From Liolophura sinensis (Eukaryota; Mollusca; Polyplacophora; Chitonida; Chitonidae): a stretch of DNA of 64,000 nt. Both the position numbers and the translations under genes were made by a program. Below, piece by piece: positions 13,701-23,233 of the stretch; the stretch's first letter is position 1, and the number at the start of each line of letters is the position of its first letter. The stretch is from contig NC_088301.1 in assembly GCF_032854445.1 (NCBI RefSeq), positions 22,995,808 to 23,059,807 on the forward strand, written 5' to 3'. The notes beneath the pieces are model-generated. The model worked only from the letters and a program-made list of their open reading frames with translations, was not told the DNA's origin and made no database searches.

Positions 13701-16700
13701 GCATTAGGCAGAGTTACGGAGAGAAACAGCCCCAAATGTGTCAGATTGCTGGTCAGGAACATCTACTGCTGTTCACATGGGCATTAAATCATCCCTAGCA
13801 TAAATTGGTACCACAACCATGTGGTATTTATAATTAACTAACCTGTTGTGAAACTCACCGAATCGAAAGGGTCCATGACAATCATGCCTGTTCATGAAAA
13901 AGAATCATATTTTCGGAGCCTATACCATAGCATTTATGAGTTTGCAAGATGGTGGTGGCAGTAAAGTAGACACTAAAGATGTGCTTTTTTTTTTTTTTCA
14001 TTATGTGTTATTGCCATATGGACTATTTTTTGATCAGGCCAACATAAGATTAGGGTAGTTAATCAGTAGGATCATGCGGTTAACATTGATTCGTCGTTGG
14101 GAAAATTTAATGCCCGTGCAAACAGTGGTAAATGTTCCTTACTCTCAATCCGGCATTGACAGTATTATTTTATTGTTTCTTTCTGTAATTCCCGCAACTG
14201 CATTACTCTACCTTAGAGTTACATCGCGCAACTAGCATTAAATGGGCGGGCTCTTGAAATGATTTGGTTCCCCTCGCATCACTGTAAAGTGTTGCTATTG
14301 AGCCCTGTGGGTATTAGATGAAAGGAATGTATAAATATCCTCTGTATTGCGTGGTAAGCCTGCTATTGAAGTGATGTTACATGAAGTTTGTAGGGGTTTA
14401 CTTCTCTTCCACCAATATAGCATGCTTGTAGCTCTGATATCATTTAGATGGGTAACATGGCATGCCTAACCTGAACACGAATATACCTCAGTAGATGTAA
14501 GTTTTCAGAACTTGTCAAAATATGAACATTGACTCAGTGTTCATCTGTTTAGATTATTTAGGTTGTTGTTGTTGTTGTTGTAGTGATGGTGTTATGAACT
14601 ACCCACGTAAACCCAAAAAGAAACCTCCTCGTGAAGAAACCACATCAGTCTGTCTGGTCTGTTGTCATCATCAGGAGAAATCCAAGCGAAAATTCCTTTT
14701 ATTGAAAAGAAAGGAACAAGGTTAGTGTTCACGTTTTTATCGTGTGAATTATGATACAAGCAAGAAAATTGTAATTATAGTTTTGCCCAACCCACATTAA
14801 ATCAGATTGTTACCCTCCCAAGGAGAGTACTGACTTGTTGCTGAGTAGAGCAGAAGTAACACCTCCCCCCAGCCTACCTGCTGACCCTTTTTGGCTGGCC
14901 TCTGTATCTGCGCATGTAACAATAATTGTGTTGGGTCATTTCAAATTTTCTTGTTTGTCAACTATATTGTCTTGTTTGTCAACTATATTGTCTTGTTTGT
15001 CAACCGTGTTTTCTTGTTTGTCAACTTTGTTTTCAGGCTTGTTAGCGGGCCTGTGGGAATTCCCAAGTCTGAAACAGGAAGGTGCAAAGAAAGAGGAGGC
15101 AGAGGTCTGGTTACAAACTAACTACTCACTTTGTCTGCCTGCTGATACTCAGATAGAACATGTAGGCCAGGTGAGTGCTAGTATTCTACATATGGGCCAG
15201 GTGAGTGCATGTAATAAACATACAAAGCATATGAGTGCAGGTAGTCAGTACATGGGCCAGGTGAATTCGGGTGGTAAACATAAAGGGCAAGTGAGTGGAG
15301 GTACTGAATATTTGGGCCAAGTGAGTGAAGATAATAAATGTACGGGCTAGATGAGTGTGAGTAATAAATGTATGGTCCAAGTGAATGAAAGAAAGAAATA
15401 CAGGGAGTATAGAAAATTAACATGTTAGCCTGGTGAGTATAGGTAATGGACATATTAAATGAGCATAGGAAATGAACATATCAGCTGGGTCAGTATAGGA
15501 TATTAACATTTGATCCAAGCGAGTTTTAATGAAATGAACATATCAGCCTATTGAGAACAGAAAATGAACACATCAGCTGTGTGAGTATAGGGAATTAACA
15601 TATCAGAGAGGCAGGTAAAGAAATTAACATATTAGCCAGATATCAGCCAGGTGAGTATAGGAAATTAGGATATGAGCCTTTTGTGATAGGGGCTAAGCTC
15701 ATAAGCATGGTGAGAATTGGCAATTAATATGTAAGCCTGGTGAGAATAGGCAATTAAAATATCAACCAGGTGAGGATAGGTAATGAATGCATTCATTGGG
15801 TGAGTACATTTTCATGAAATTAACTTATTAGCCAGGTGAGTACCAGAATTACAGGAAGTGCCAGGTGAGTACCAGAATTACAGGAAGTGCCAGGTGAGTA
15901 CCAGAATTACAGAAAGTGCCAGGTGAGTACCAGAATTACAGGAAGTGCCAGGTGAGTACCAGAATTACAGGAAGTGCCAGGTGAGTACCAGAATTACAGG
16001 AAGTGCCAGGTGAGTACCAGAATTACAGGAAGTGCCAGGTGAGTACCAGAATTACAGGAAGTGCCAGGTGAGTACCAGAATTACAGGAAGTGCCAGGTGA
16101 GTACCAGAATTATAGGAAGTACCAGGTGAGTACCAGAGTTACAGGAAGTGCCAGGTGAGTACCAGAATTATAGGAAGTGCCAGGTGAGTACCAGAATTAT
16201 AGGAAGTGCCAGGTGAGTACCAGAATTACAGGAAGTGCCAGGTGAGTACCAGAATTACAGGAAGTGCCAGGTGAGTACCAGAATTACAGGAAGTGCCAGG
16301 TGAGTACCAGAATTATAGGAAGTGCCAGGTGAGTACCAGAATTACAGGAAGTGCCAGGTGAGTACCAGAATTATAGGAAGTGCCAGGTGAGTACCAGAAT
16401 TATAGGAAGTGCCAGGTGAGTACCAGAATTATAGGAAGTGCCAGGTGAGTAGTATGGACACTAAAAATAAGATAAGTGCAGGAGTTGAATATGTAAGCAA
16501 AGTGAGTATAGAAAATTAACATAGGTATAGAATAATCAGATATTATATAGGTATGTACATTGTATTTACACCTGGGGTTTTACATCTTACTTCAGTCATA
16601 TCACGATGAGGAGTCATTAGGTGTGTGTACATATATTGTGTCTTTTTGTGGCAGGGCGAGTCCATGCCGCCAAGTGCTGCCGCCCAGTCACATTACACTG

Positions 16701-18676
16701 ACACCTGCCCAACCAGTCCTGTTTCCTGTCTTCAACCTTTCAGTGCTGAGTGCCAAGCAAGGCAACAACTGCTGCCACAATTTTTAAAGTCTTTAGTTTG
16801 GCACATTATAGGAGTACTCAGATTGTAGAAAGTAAATAGTTACATGTAGACTTAACAGACTGATGTGCCAGTTGAGTGAGAAGTACAGGGAAAGCAGAAA
16901 GCTGACACAATGTTCAGGAGATTACTGAGAGTAAGGCTGAACAGAAAAGGTGTGTCACGATGCCCTATTTCCTCTGCCTTTCACATATTCATGTGATGTT
17001 TATGTAGGAACATTTGGAGGGCAATAATATGCCTAAACTGATGAAACTAAACTTTAGTGAAGGTCTAAAATTGGTCCATCAAGGCAAAGTCAATGTGGTC
17101 TTCTCTCCAAAATAAAACTACATAGGAACGGAAGTTGAATTCAGAGTTGCCCTTTCATATGTGATAGGGTTGAGAAGTTAGAGTGTAGTAATATTTGAGT
17201 CAGAGTTCCTCAGAGTAGTCCCCGTCATTTGTGTAATAGGTCATCTTTATACATGCTGATATTTTCAGGTTGTCCACCACTTTTCTCACATCACACAGAC
17301 GTATGTGGTGGATTGCCTGGTGCTCTCAGAAGACATGGAGCTGGATGTAGGGGGAGATAACTGGGAATGGAAGTGGATGACAGGCCGAGAGTTCTTGACC
17401 TCTGCTATATCAACGGCCATGAAAAAAGTAAGGCCTCTCCAAACCATTTAACAACAGCATGTTTATGTGTAAAGATTTTCTCTCTGCATGGTATGCCATT
17501 TGTTTTTACTGATACCTGTTGTTTATCATATGATTTTGTTTATTGACCAGTGGCCCAGAATATATTTATTATGCCAAGCCTATAAGTACATTTTTTAGTA
17601 TAGTCTCACTGGAATATCAGATCAAGTTTGAAAACCAGTCTGATTCATAGATTTTTTTGCATATTTAATGAATTATGTGACTCTCTGTGGTCATTGTTTT
17701 CCGTGTAATATTTGCTACAAATATTGTCAGATTTTTCTGAATCATGTGGGTTGGTTTTCCCCATTGCCTATAGGAGATTGCTACTTTTAATGTGAACTAA
17801 GGTTGACAATCCATTGTAAACATCTGATCAAATTTGTTTTTGTGTTTGGCAGGTTTTTAATGCGTTTGAAAAAGGGGCTGACAAGATTCCAGTTAAGGTA
17901 ATGATTGAGTAATGTTCATATTTTGGTTGTTTGGATATATATACCCACATTCCTCTGTTGATGATAATCCTCAATTTCAAAGTTCTTATTGGGATATTTC
18001 TCAAATGGTTCATATAATTAGCCCTGTCTCGATGTGACTATCAGGCCTATCACCATTGCAATGTTTAGATCCATCTCTCGCTGTTTTGGCTGTGGCTTTA
18101 AGTCAGAAGGTTTGTCAGGTACCTGGCGAAGGTCAGTGGTGTACTGTGGGCACTTCTGTTTACACCTGTCACAAACCTGACTTCGGTCATATAAATTCTT
18201 CAGTAGGACATTAAATTAAACACAACAAATTATCAGCCCCATTTAAAGAGCTGAAGCAAACTGTACCCAAAACTATTTTTTATATTTTTTGATGCACCAT
18301 AAAAAGCAAGTAAAATATTAAAAAACACAACCGTGTCAGACTGAATCTAAGTGACATCACATCACTTTTGCCATAAAAATTTCACTTATTTGTCCACACA
18401 ACATTGATGAACTACCATAGGATCATAAATATTAAGTTTTAATAAATCTCTCAAAACAATGTCAACAAGCTTTGGAAAACACAGATCAAGTCCACCTTAA
18501 AAATAATTGCCATAGTGGAATTTTTCTTTGTGATCATTTTCAGGTGTACTTTAACAGTTGATTGAAATGTCCAAATACTTCTTTCTGCAGAATGTAAAAG
18601 GAAGAGAGAATCGCCAGCGCTGTCCAAGGATGGGAAAAAGCAAGCGTCTTTACACACGTTTTTCAAAACGAAGTGA
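1944..18676 (+). CDS. MUTYH: Adenine DNA glycosylase MUTYH, 5' end outside window
   Basis: MutY homologue, which removes adenine mispaired with 8-oxoguanine in base-excision repair (nucleus and mitochondria in animals). Thirteen exons: 1944-2017, 3567-3608, 4769-4840, 5450-5563, 7589-7686, 10034-10179, 11398-11485, 13038-13089, 14584-14720, 15037-15170, 17269-17427, 17853-17897 and 18591 or 18605-18676. All junctions are GT-AG, and phases agree except at the two places noted below. Visible in order: catalytic helix [13 protein letters not shown], helix-hairpin-helix [16 protein letters not shown] with the catalytic Asp, the Fe-S cluster cysteines, an interdomain connector with extra cysteines, the NYPRK linker, a NUDIX-like 8-oxoG recognition domain ([16 protein letters not shown]), and a C-terminal PCNA motif. 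The N-terminus is missing to the left. Oddities are a one-base excess in the Fe-S exon and a phase ambiguity at the last exon. Confidence 0.96.
2213..3240 (+). repeat. 32-bp G-rich minisatellite in a MUTYH intron
   Basis: About 32 near-identical units of GTCCTCTCCAGGATAAG followed by TCAGGGTGGGGCATG. The plus strand is G-rich. Most variants are single-base, such as GGGGGCTGG for GGGGCATGG. The open frames through it are repeat artefacts. Confidence 0.95.
3567..4840 (+). CDS. MUTYH: MUTYH exons 3567-3608 and 4769-4840
   Basis: Two short exons, both phase 0 at each side. The first encodes [14 protein letters not shown] and the second [18 protein letters not shown] plus LEGVKK. The WxGLGYYSR motif is the MutY signature that follows the catalytic helix. 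The intron between them carries a SINE fragment near 4425-4596. Confidence 0.94.
4425..4596 (+). mobile_element. SINE family A, 5'-truncated
   Basis: Starts inside the tRNA-related region (GCTGGCTTCC) and keeps the body (CCTGGGTTTTCCCTGGGCT) and the TACAGCGTAAAACACCAAT tail. It lies in a MUTYH intron. Confidence 0.85.
5450..5563 (+). CDS. MUTYH: MUTYH helix-hairpin-helix exon
   Basis: Thirty-eight codons, phase 0 at both ends, with acceptor TTGATTAG and donor CAG|GTGAGA. It carries [17 protein letters not shown], the helix-hairpin-helix that grips the DNA backbone. The last two thirds of the exon and its donor are the seed of the tandem array that follows, so several downstream donors are equally good in sequence. 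Confidence 0.95.
5488..6745 (+). repeat. 76-bp tandem array of half an exon plus its donor site
   Basis: About 12 close copies, then several degenerate shorter ones, of a unit made of the 3' part of the preceding MUTYH exon (from GTGAAGGCATTACCAGG to CTTCAATCAG) and the first bases of its intron (GTGAGATGTG). Each good copy keeps CAG|GTGAGA or close to it. The unit is 76 bp, not a multiple of three, so reading through changes frame. Past about 6395 the units shrink and lose the helix-hairpin-helix codons. Confidence 0.93.
6980..7108 (-). mobile_element. SINE family A, partial
   Basis: The tail (ATTTATTTGATTGG on plus) and body (CGGCGGCCAGCATTATGG) are present and the tRNA head is missing. 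A short array of a 20-25-bp unit containing TAGGGTGCAGGACAA follows to about 7225. Confidence 0.85.
7589..7686 (+). CDS. MUTYH: MUTYH exon with catalytic Asp
   Basis: Begins at phase 0 and leaves at phase 2. It encodes [18 protein letters not shown] and then [15 protein letters not shown] (W is split). The Asp of VDGN corresponds to E. coli MutY Asp138, which is needed for base excision. It joins the next exon as [10 protein letters not shown]. Confidence 0.95.
7690..7756 (+). repeat. (TA)n microsatellite
   Basis: An almost pure TA run just inside the intron after the donor at 7687. A second, shorter run lies at 11085-11112. Confidence 0.95.
8450..9700 (+). repeat. Pyrimidine-rich CCTTTG/CCTTGATCTTG array
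   Basis: A 1.2-kb array of hexamer CCTTTG blocks mixed with CCTTGATCTTG blocks, with no fixed higher-order unit. The plus strand is strongly T/C-rich with few As. It lies in the MUTYH intron before the Fe-S exon. Confidence 0.93.
10034..10179 (+). CDS. MUTYH: MUTYH iron-sulfur exon, one base too long
   Basis: Encodes [17 protein letters not shown], then [21 protein letters not shown]: the C-x6-C-x2-C part of the MutY [4Fe-4S] cluster. After CPVK the current frame runs VAL and stops, while the next frame gives CKAYAQ, i.e. the fourth Cys at exactly C-x5-C, and matches the phase of the next exon. The exon is 146 nt; keeping phase would need 145. The excess base lies within 10155-10161. It could be an assembly error, an allele or real damage. 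The rest of the gene shows no decay, so I favour error or allele. Confidence 0.9.
10480..10570 (+). mobile_element. SINE family B body fragment
   Basis: Contains GTTTGTCAGGTACCTG and GGTGGTTTACTCTGGCCAC, shared with 18110-18215 and more weakly with 28575-28625. Confidence 0.6.
10575..10842 (-). mobile_element. SINE family A, near full length
   Basis: On minus: a tRNA-like head, a region equivalent to a B box, the body with CCACCATAATGCTGG-like sequence, and a tail with ACACCAATCAAATAAAT. Length is about 270 bp. It lies in the MUTYH intron after the Fe-S exon. Confidence 0.9.
11205..11270 (+). mobile_element. SINE family A, 3' fragment
   Basis: Only the end is left: GTCGTATAAGTGAAATATTC, then a GAGTAGGGCATGAAAC tail. 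Confidence 0.8.
11398..11485 (+). CDS. MUTYH: MUTYH connector exon
   Basis: Twenty-nine codons plus one base, starting [12 protein letters not shown] and ending NNIPDIEC. It follows CKAYAQ of the Fe-S exon at phase 0 and leaves at phase 1. The final Cys is the first of the connector cysteines that in mammals form the zinc linchpin. Confidence 0.93.
11810..12625 (+). repeat. About 47-50-bp minisatellite in a MUTYH intron
   Basis: About 17 units of AAGTACCTGCATGAAAACC, ATTAGTGTGAAA and a length-variable GAGGAGGAGGATATT. The GAG-type triplet count differs between units. I see no match to the flanking exons. Confidence 0.92.
13038..13089 (+). CDS. MUTYH: MUTYH zinc-linchpin exon
   Basis: A 52-nt exon encoding [17 protein letters not shown]. 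With the Cys ending the previous exon this gives C-x4-C-x2-C, comparable to the cysteine cluster of the mammalian connector that is reported to bind zinc. Phases 1 and 2 fit both neighbours. Confidence 0.92.
13300..13690 (+). mobile_element. tRNA-derived SINE (family C), full length
   Basis: Head GCCCGGATAGCACAGTTGG (A-box region) and a B-box-like GATCAATCC; a body with GGGCGGGGCGGCTTACTTGC and GTCGTCATATGACTGAAAAA; and a tail ACGTTAAACCCC followed by (ACTC)n. The tail recalls bivalve SINEs of the RUDI type from memory, so the name is tentative. Confidence 0.85.
14584..17427 (+). CDS. MUTYH: MUTYH NUDIX-like domain exons
   Basis: Exons 14584-14720, 15037-15170 and 17269-17427. The first encodes the linker [18 protein letters not shown] and strand VCLVCC. 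The second gives [12 protein letters not shown], the signature of the MutY C-terminal domain that reads 8-oxoguanine. The third gives [17 protein letters not shown] and ends TAMKK. Phases are 2/1, 1/0 and 0/0, all compatible. The acceptor of the first follows a (TTG)n tract; the donor of the second seeds the 15.2-16.4 kb array. Confidence 0.95.
14941..15036 (+). repeat. 21-bp tandem repeat forming the polypyrimidine tract of an acceptor
   Basis: Four units of TCTTGTTTGTCAACTATATTG, the last one running into TTGTTTTCAG, which is the acceptor for the exon at 15037. The tract has been multiplied without harm to the AG. Confidence 0.88.
15163..16447 (+). repeat. Array of amplified 5' splice sites
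   Basis: Starts on the exon end GTAGGCCAG|GTGAGTGC. To about 15840 there are 30-60-bp diverged units with GGGCCAG|GTGAGTG-like cores. From about 15840 to 16447 come about 21 near-identical 29-bp units carrying CCAG|GTGAGTACCAG, then AATTACAGGAAGTG. Nearly every unit of the second part holds a consensus donor CAG|GTGAGTA. Confidence 0.93.
17853..17897 (+). CDS. MUTYH: MUTYH 15-codon exon
   Basis: Encodes [15 protein letters not shown]. It directly continues TAMKK, matching the position of the vertebrate MKKVF segment at the end of the NUDIX-like domain. Phase 0 at both ends, donor AAG|GTAATG. Confidence 0.88.
18050..18230 (+). mobile_element. SINE family B copy
   Basis: Contains GTTTGTCAGGTACCTGGCG, AACCTGACTTCGGTCATATA, and ends GGACATTAAATTAAACAC. 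It lies between the last two MUTYH exons. Confidence 0.65.
18591..18676 (+). CDS. MUTYH: MUTYH last exon with PCNA-binding motif
   Basis: In the frame that stops at 18674-18676 it reads [17 protein letters not shown], then [18 protein letters not shown] fits the PIP-box Q-x-x-L-x-x-F-F, and mammalian MUTYH also ends with a PCNA-binding segment. However, with the best acceptor (CTGCAG, exon from 18591) phase 0 selects another frame, ending at 18741 without known similarity. An acceptor at AAGGAAG (exon from 18605) restores the PIP frame. Start of exon is therefore uncertain; the frame is likely. Confidence 0.75.
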
Positions 18677-18968
18677 CAAACAAAACCTAACGCTTAATAG
18701 TTCAGTGATGGAATATTATCATCTGAGGCAGATTACATCATAACGTTTGTCCTGAATATTACCAGGACAAGAAAAAAAAAAATGATCTGGAAAGGTCATG
18801 TCATACAATAGTGTTGTGAGTCATGAGAGAGAGGAGGGATTCATTCAGGAAATGTTACTGTACTGGAATTTTTCCTGTACATGTTTACCGTGTTCAGACC
18901 CGTGCAGTCTGTATGCACATACCAGCACATTTATTCCTTATAGTCAACTATTGGTAAATGAAAATCAG

Positions 18969-18974
18969 AATAAA
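18969..18974 (+). terminator. Possible MUTYH poly(A) signal
   Basis: AATAAA about 290 bases after the likely stop codon. There is no other support. Confidence 0.45.
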
Positions 18975-19104
18975 TTTTATCTCATCTATAAAGCATGTAC
19001 ATATGACCGTGATATCTGTGGCTTGTATTGTTCTTTTTATGGCTGGGTTGGTCCAGAAAAAAAAAGATAATCATATTTTTGTTCCCTGTGGCTTAACATT
19101 GGTT

Positions 19105-19310
19105 TTTATTTATTCATTTATTTATTATTTTATTCATATATTACTCCTTACTCAATATTATTTTGCCCGTTACAACGGCGGCCATTGCTAGGCTGCTACA
19201 AGAGCTTCCCACATATTGCCAGAGAGGAAGCCAGCATGAGCTGGATTTGAACTCACAGCGACCACATGGGTGAGAGGTTCACACTAATCACCTCGGCCAT
19301 GGAGACAGCG
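19105..19310 (-). mobile_element. SINE family A, internally deleted
   Basis: Head and tail remain (GGAAGCCAGCATGAGCTGG on plus), but part of the body between them is lost. Confidence 0.82.
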
Positions 19311-19474
19311 GCTTCACATCAGTATGATAGTGAGATGTGGTAAACTGGGTCTAGTTTTGTTTCTGTAAACTTTTTGAAGAGAAAGAAAAATTACCAAAGA
19401 CATCATTATGTGTAGACAGGCTGTTAAAACGGTATCTGAAAGTACCCATTTTTTTAGATTTGTTTTTCACTGCA

Positions 19475-19625
19475 TTTATTATTTATTTCATTGGTAATTT
19501 ACGCTGTACTCAAGAATATTTCACTTACATGCCGGCAGCAGCCAGCATTATGATGAGGGAAAAACCAGACAGAGCACGGGGGGAAACCCACGACCATCTG
19601 CTGTCAGATGGTCGTCAGACATTTC
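19475..19625 (-). mobile_element. SINE family A, head missing
   Basis: Body with CAGCATTATGATGAGGG and ACCCACGACCATCTGC on plus; the 3' tail is present. Confidence 0.82.
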
Positions 19626-20860
19626 CACGATTTTCACTGAATTATATGCAATCAAGTGTGTGAATTGTAAGGGGGACTGTATGGACCACACCGATAATCT
19701 ATGTTCCCATTGACGTCACAGCGACTTTTCTCTGACCCTGAAACAGGTCAGTTTAACTTTTCAAGCGGACACAGGCACACATTAAATGAACATCAACAAG
19801 AATTTATGCAGAACTAAAATAAAGGTATGGAAAAAGTTGTGACATCATAGGCAAGATTCAGTATGAACATGGTCCAGACCACATCACAATCCAAAAAAGA
19901 TGGTCAGTCACTAGCCTAAGGCCTGTGGTTTTATACGGTAACTCTAGTGCTTTTCTACACTTATCGGACGATAGAATTGTTTTATGTCTCGTGTCCCTGC
20001 CACGGCATGGCAATAAAGTGCAGTTTAATGATAATGGGCCACATATTGATTTGATCTTTTGAAAATATAGAATTTGGGGATGTTCTATTGACGTAACTGT
20101 ATAGGAGATTCCACGCTATATTTTGAGGGTTTTAGGTAACATGTCTCCCAGAGCTTAGTCATCCAAATAACGGTTCATATTTGGAAACACCGGTCTGCAT
20201 GACAGATAACTTTGTCCCAGTTATTACCGGCACATTATGACCAACATTCACATGAAGAATACGTTCGACGATCTGCAGACTCGAATCCTTTAATTTATGT
20301 ACATATGTAAATAATCTTCCCATATGCACGCCCACCTGGCATCCTGTTGGCCTATACGTGTTACTTGTGTGTTTCACATTGTCCAAGTTAGTAGGCCATT
20401 ATATGTAGGTGGACAGGAGTTATCGATTACCTTTCAGATAATGGTACTTTGACAATCGGTATATAACTAAATACATGTATCTGATAATGCACTTATGTTT
20501 ATTACGTGTACCAGGTACTGGATAATGTACATGTGTATGCTGTACTGCTGTTTACGTTAACGATGGTATTGGTTAAATCATGCAGGAACCAGTGGTGTAC
20601 AGCTAATCACTTAACACAGCTAAACACGGCTTTAGCGTTTCTACAACTGTACAACTGAAATTCGCCGATGATTTAAAATCTTCACACATTTTTCTATGTT
20701 ATATTATTGTATATAAAGTGTTCTTCTACTCATACTAATAATGTGTATAGGTTCGAGTGCAGGGCCATAATGTAAAACTAGTTCTTTAACTAATTATGTA
20801 ACCCTGGGTAAATAAAGGATCTATTATCTATCTGTTATCATGCATACAGATAATGGGGTG
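19626..20860. other. Gene-free intergenic stretch
   Basis: No exon, SINE or array recognised. A full palindromic CRE-type octamer TGACGTCA lies at 19711-19718, which may be chance. Confidence 0.5.
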
Positions 20861-21690
20861 CACAACTAACCACACAGGTCACCCAACCGGTCACAGCTTA
20901 TCATGCGTACAACGACAGTACAGCTAATCACCCACCCGGTCACAGCTTATACATACAACCAGTGGTATACAGCTAATCACCCATCCGGTCACAACGTATC
21001 ATACATACAACCAGTCGTGTACACCTAATCACCCAATCGGTCAGGACAGTTTATACATACAACCAGTGGTGTACACCTAATCACCCAATCGGTCAGACAG
21101 TTTATACATACAACCAGTGGGTGTACAGCTAATCACTCAACCGGTCTCGCATCTTATACATACAACCAGTGGTGTACAGCTAATCACCCACCCGGTCACA
21201 GCTCATCATGCATACAACCAGTGGCGTACAGCTAATCACTCAACCGGTCACAGCTTATCGTGCATACAACCAGTGGTGTACAGCTAATCACTCAACCGGT
21301 CACAGCTTATCGTGCATACAACCAGTGGTGTACAGCTAATCACCAACCGATCACAGCTTATCATGCATACAACCAGTGGTGTACAGCTAACCACACAACC
21401 GGTCACACGCCTATCATGCACACAACCAGTGGTGTACAGCTAACCACACAACCGGTCACACGGCTAACCACACAGCTTATCATGCATACAACCAATGGTG
21501 TACTGCTTGTCACCCAACCGGTCACACACCTTATCATGCATACAACAAATGGTGTACTGCTAACCTCACAGTTGATCACCCAACCGGTCATCTTATCATG
21601 CGTAAAACCAATGATTTAACAGGCTAACCACACAGCTAATCACTCAACCGTTGACACAGTTTATCATACATACAACGGTATTGTATAAGT
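20860..21690 (+). repeat. 52-bp intergenic minisatellite
   Basis: About 15 units built from ACAACCAGTGGTGTACAGC, TAATCACCCAACCGGTCAC and AGCTTATCATGCAT. Units near the ends are more diverged than those in the middle. Long open frames on both strands are repeat artefacts. Confidence 0.92.
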
Positions 21691-21984
21691 AATCGTACAA
21701 CCGCTTACAGGTCTACAGCCAATCATACAGCTGGTGATACAACTCGCTTATAAAGCTAAGCGTATAGCCGTTCGAAAGCGTAATTATACAACAGATCATA
21801 AAGCTGATCAGCCGTTCTTGTATACCCACCATACATTTAACCACACAACATGTCAAGTTTCATTGAATTTGAGGGTCGTAACATATTATTATAATAACCG
21901 AATACATTCTGGCATCATTCGGACAACAGACTTTCTGTCAAAATCAACAGATTAATGTTTTGAGTGTACAAAAAAATTAGGGAT

Positions 21985-22120
21985 GACTCAGGGGCCACTC
22001 AACAATGTGGTCGCTGTGAGTTCAAGTCCAGCTCGTGCTGGCTTCCTCTCCAACCATACGTGCGAAGATCTGTCAGCACCTGCGGGCGGTCAAGGGTTTT
22101 CCTCGGCCAACAAATCACAG
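21985..22120 (+). mobile_element. SINE family A, 5' part
   Basis: Head with TGTGAGTTCAAGTCCAGCTC and GCTGGCTTCCTCTCC; it stops before the tail. Confidence 0.85.
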
Positions 22121-22679
22121 CCAATTCACACAAACGATCAAGTAATGGAGTTCACTATTTGTGATGTGACGTACAACAGGGGGATATATGCTACATAATT
22201 ATGCTTTAAAATGGCTATAATGACCTGTGCCATTAACAAATACTTACAACGACAATATTTTTACACCACTGAGTGTCGTCACGTCACCTGACGTGCTGTC
22301 GCGAAGTAGATATACCATGTACCTTTCGCAATGTTCAGAAAGCAGCTAGATGTGTGTGACCCTTATGCACGTGTACTGAATGCACAACCAGGTCAGCTTG
22401 TATCTTACAGCTCCACTGTTTTATGTGGGACACCACTGTGGGCGTTGTGGATAGCGTGCGGTGGATGTAGTAGTTTTCTGAGGTGGTCCGTTAGTGCCAT
22501 ACAAATTGTATAGATTTCTACCAGGATTCATTGGCGTTTTTTTTTTCCTCAGAATTTATCTTCCAGGACCAACGAATTTGTATACAAAAGCAAATTAAAC
22601 AGACACAGAAAAAAAGTAAAATCGATAAGTTAAGCTATTAAATTCGAAACACTTTTTTCCGCTGAGAAACCTGTCCGTG

Positions 22680-22960
22680 GAAAATTTTTTTTTTATACGT
22701 TGAGGAAAACACGATTTCAGTATGACGGATAAAACTATTTCCACCTATAACTGTATTTCCTCTGCGGCTCCACGGAAAAAGTATTGTGCCGATAGATAAA
22801 CTGCAAGAAAATGATCAAAAAACTTAACTTTGTTAATCAAAAAAATAACAAATCAACACTGCGGTGGAGAAACCTATATATATTTCCTCCACGGCACTAC
22901 GGGGAAAAAGTAATGCGCTGATAGGTAAATGGTCAAGAAAATGTCAAAAAACATAGAACT
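22680..22960 (+). repeat. Short diverged direct repeats upstream of the arrestin-fusion promoter
   Basis: Two or three related blocks of about 100 bp share CTCCACGG, GGGAAAAAGTA or GGAAAAAGTA, GATAGRTAAA and CAAGAAAATG, followed by CAAAAAAC. Origin unknown. Confidence 0.55.
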
Positions 22961-23060
22961 GCACGAACGGGCCGCCGTAGTTTTCACATTTCACATGCTG
23001 TGATAGTCATGTGAATGTGTTGTTTCTTTTTTCACGATGAGATGAGTATATCGTACCGTG

Positions 23061-23067
23061 TATAAAA
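23061..23067 (+). promoter_or_regulatory. TATA box of the arrestin-fusion gene
   Basis: TATAAAA lies 167 bases before the ATG at 23234. A pyrimidine-rich CTCATCTTTCTCTTC follows at the distance expected for a start site near 23090. Inference from sequence only. Confidence 0.55.
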
Positions 23068-23233
23068 CCCTCTCATCTTTCTCTTCGGACAGAAGTTGAC
23101 CTAGATGTAATTGATCGTACTGCGGTTACAAATCTGTGTGCGCAACCTAATACGTACATCTATATTTATAATCTACGTATTAGGCCCTACATGTGTTAAA
23201 GTTTAATTCCATCGGAGAGAGAAAATCAGCCAA

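Noticed and set aside
14835-15350. 171-codon frame from 14835
   Set aside because: Only 15037-15170 is a true exon; the rest is intron and repeat read through.
15840-16447. Regular 29-bp repeats that could be taken for a CRISPR array
   Set aside because: There are no unique spacers; whole units are repeated, and the host is a eukaryote.
21260-21619. 119-codon frame repeating SGVQLITQPVTAY-like units
   Set aside because: It lies wholly in the 52-bp satellite, and an equally long frame exists on the other strand.
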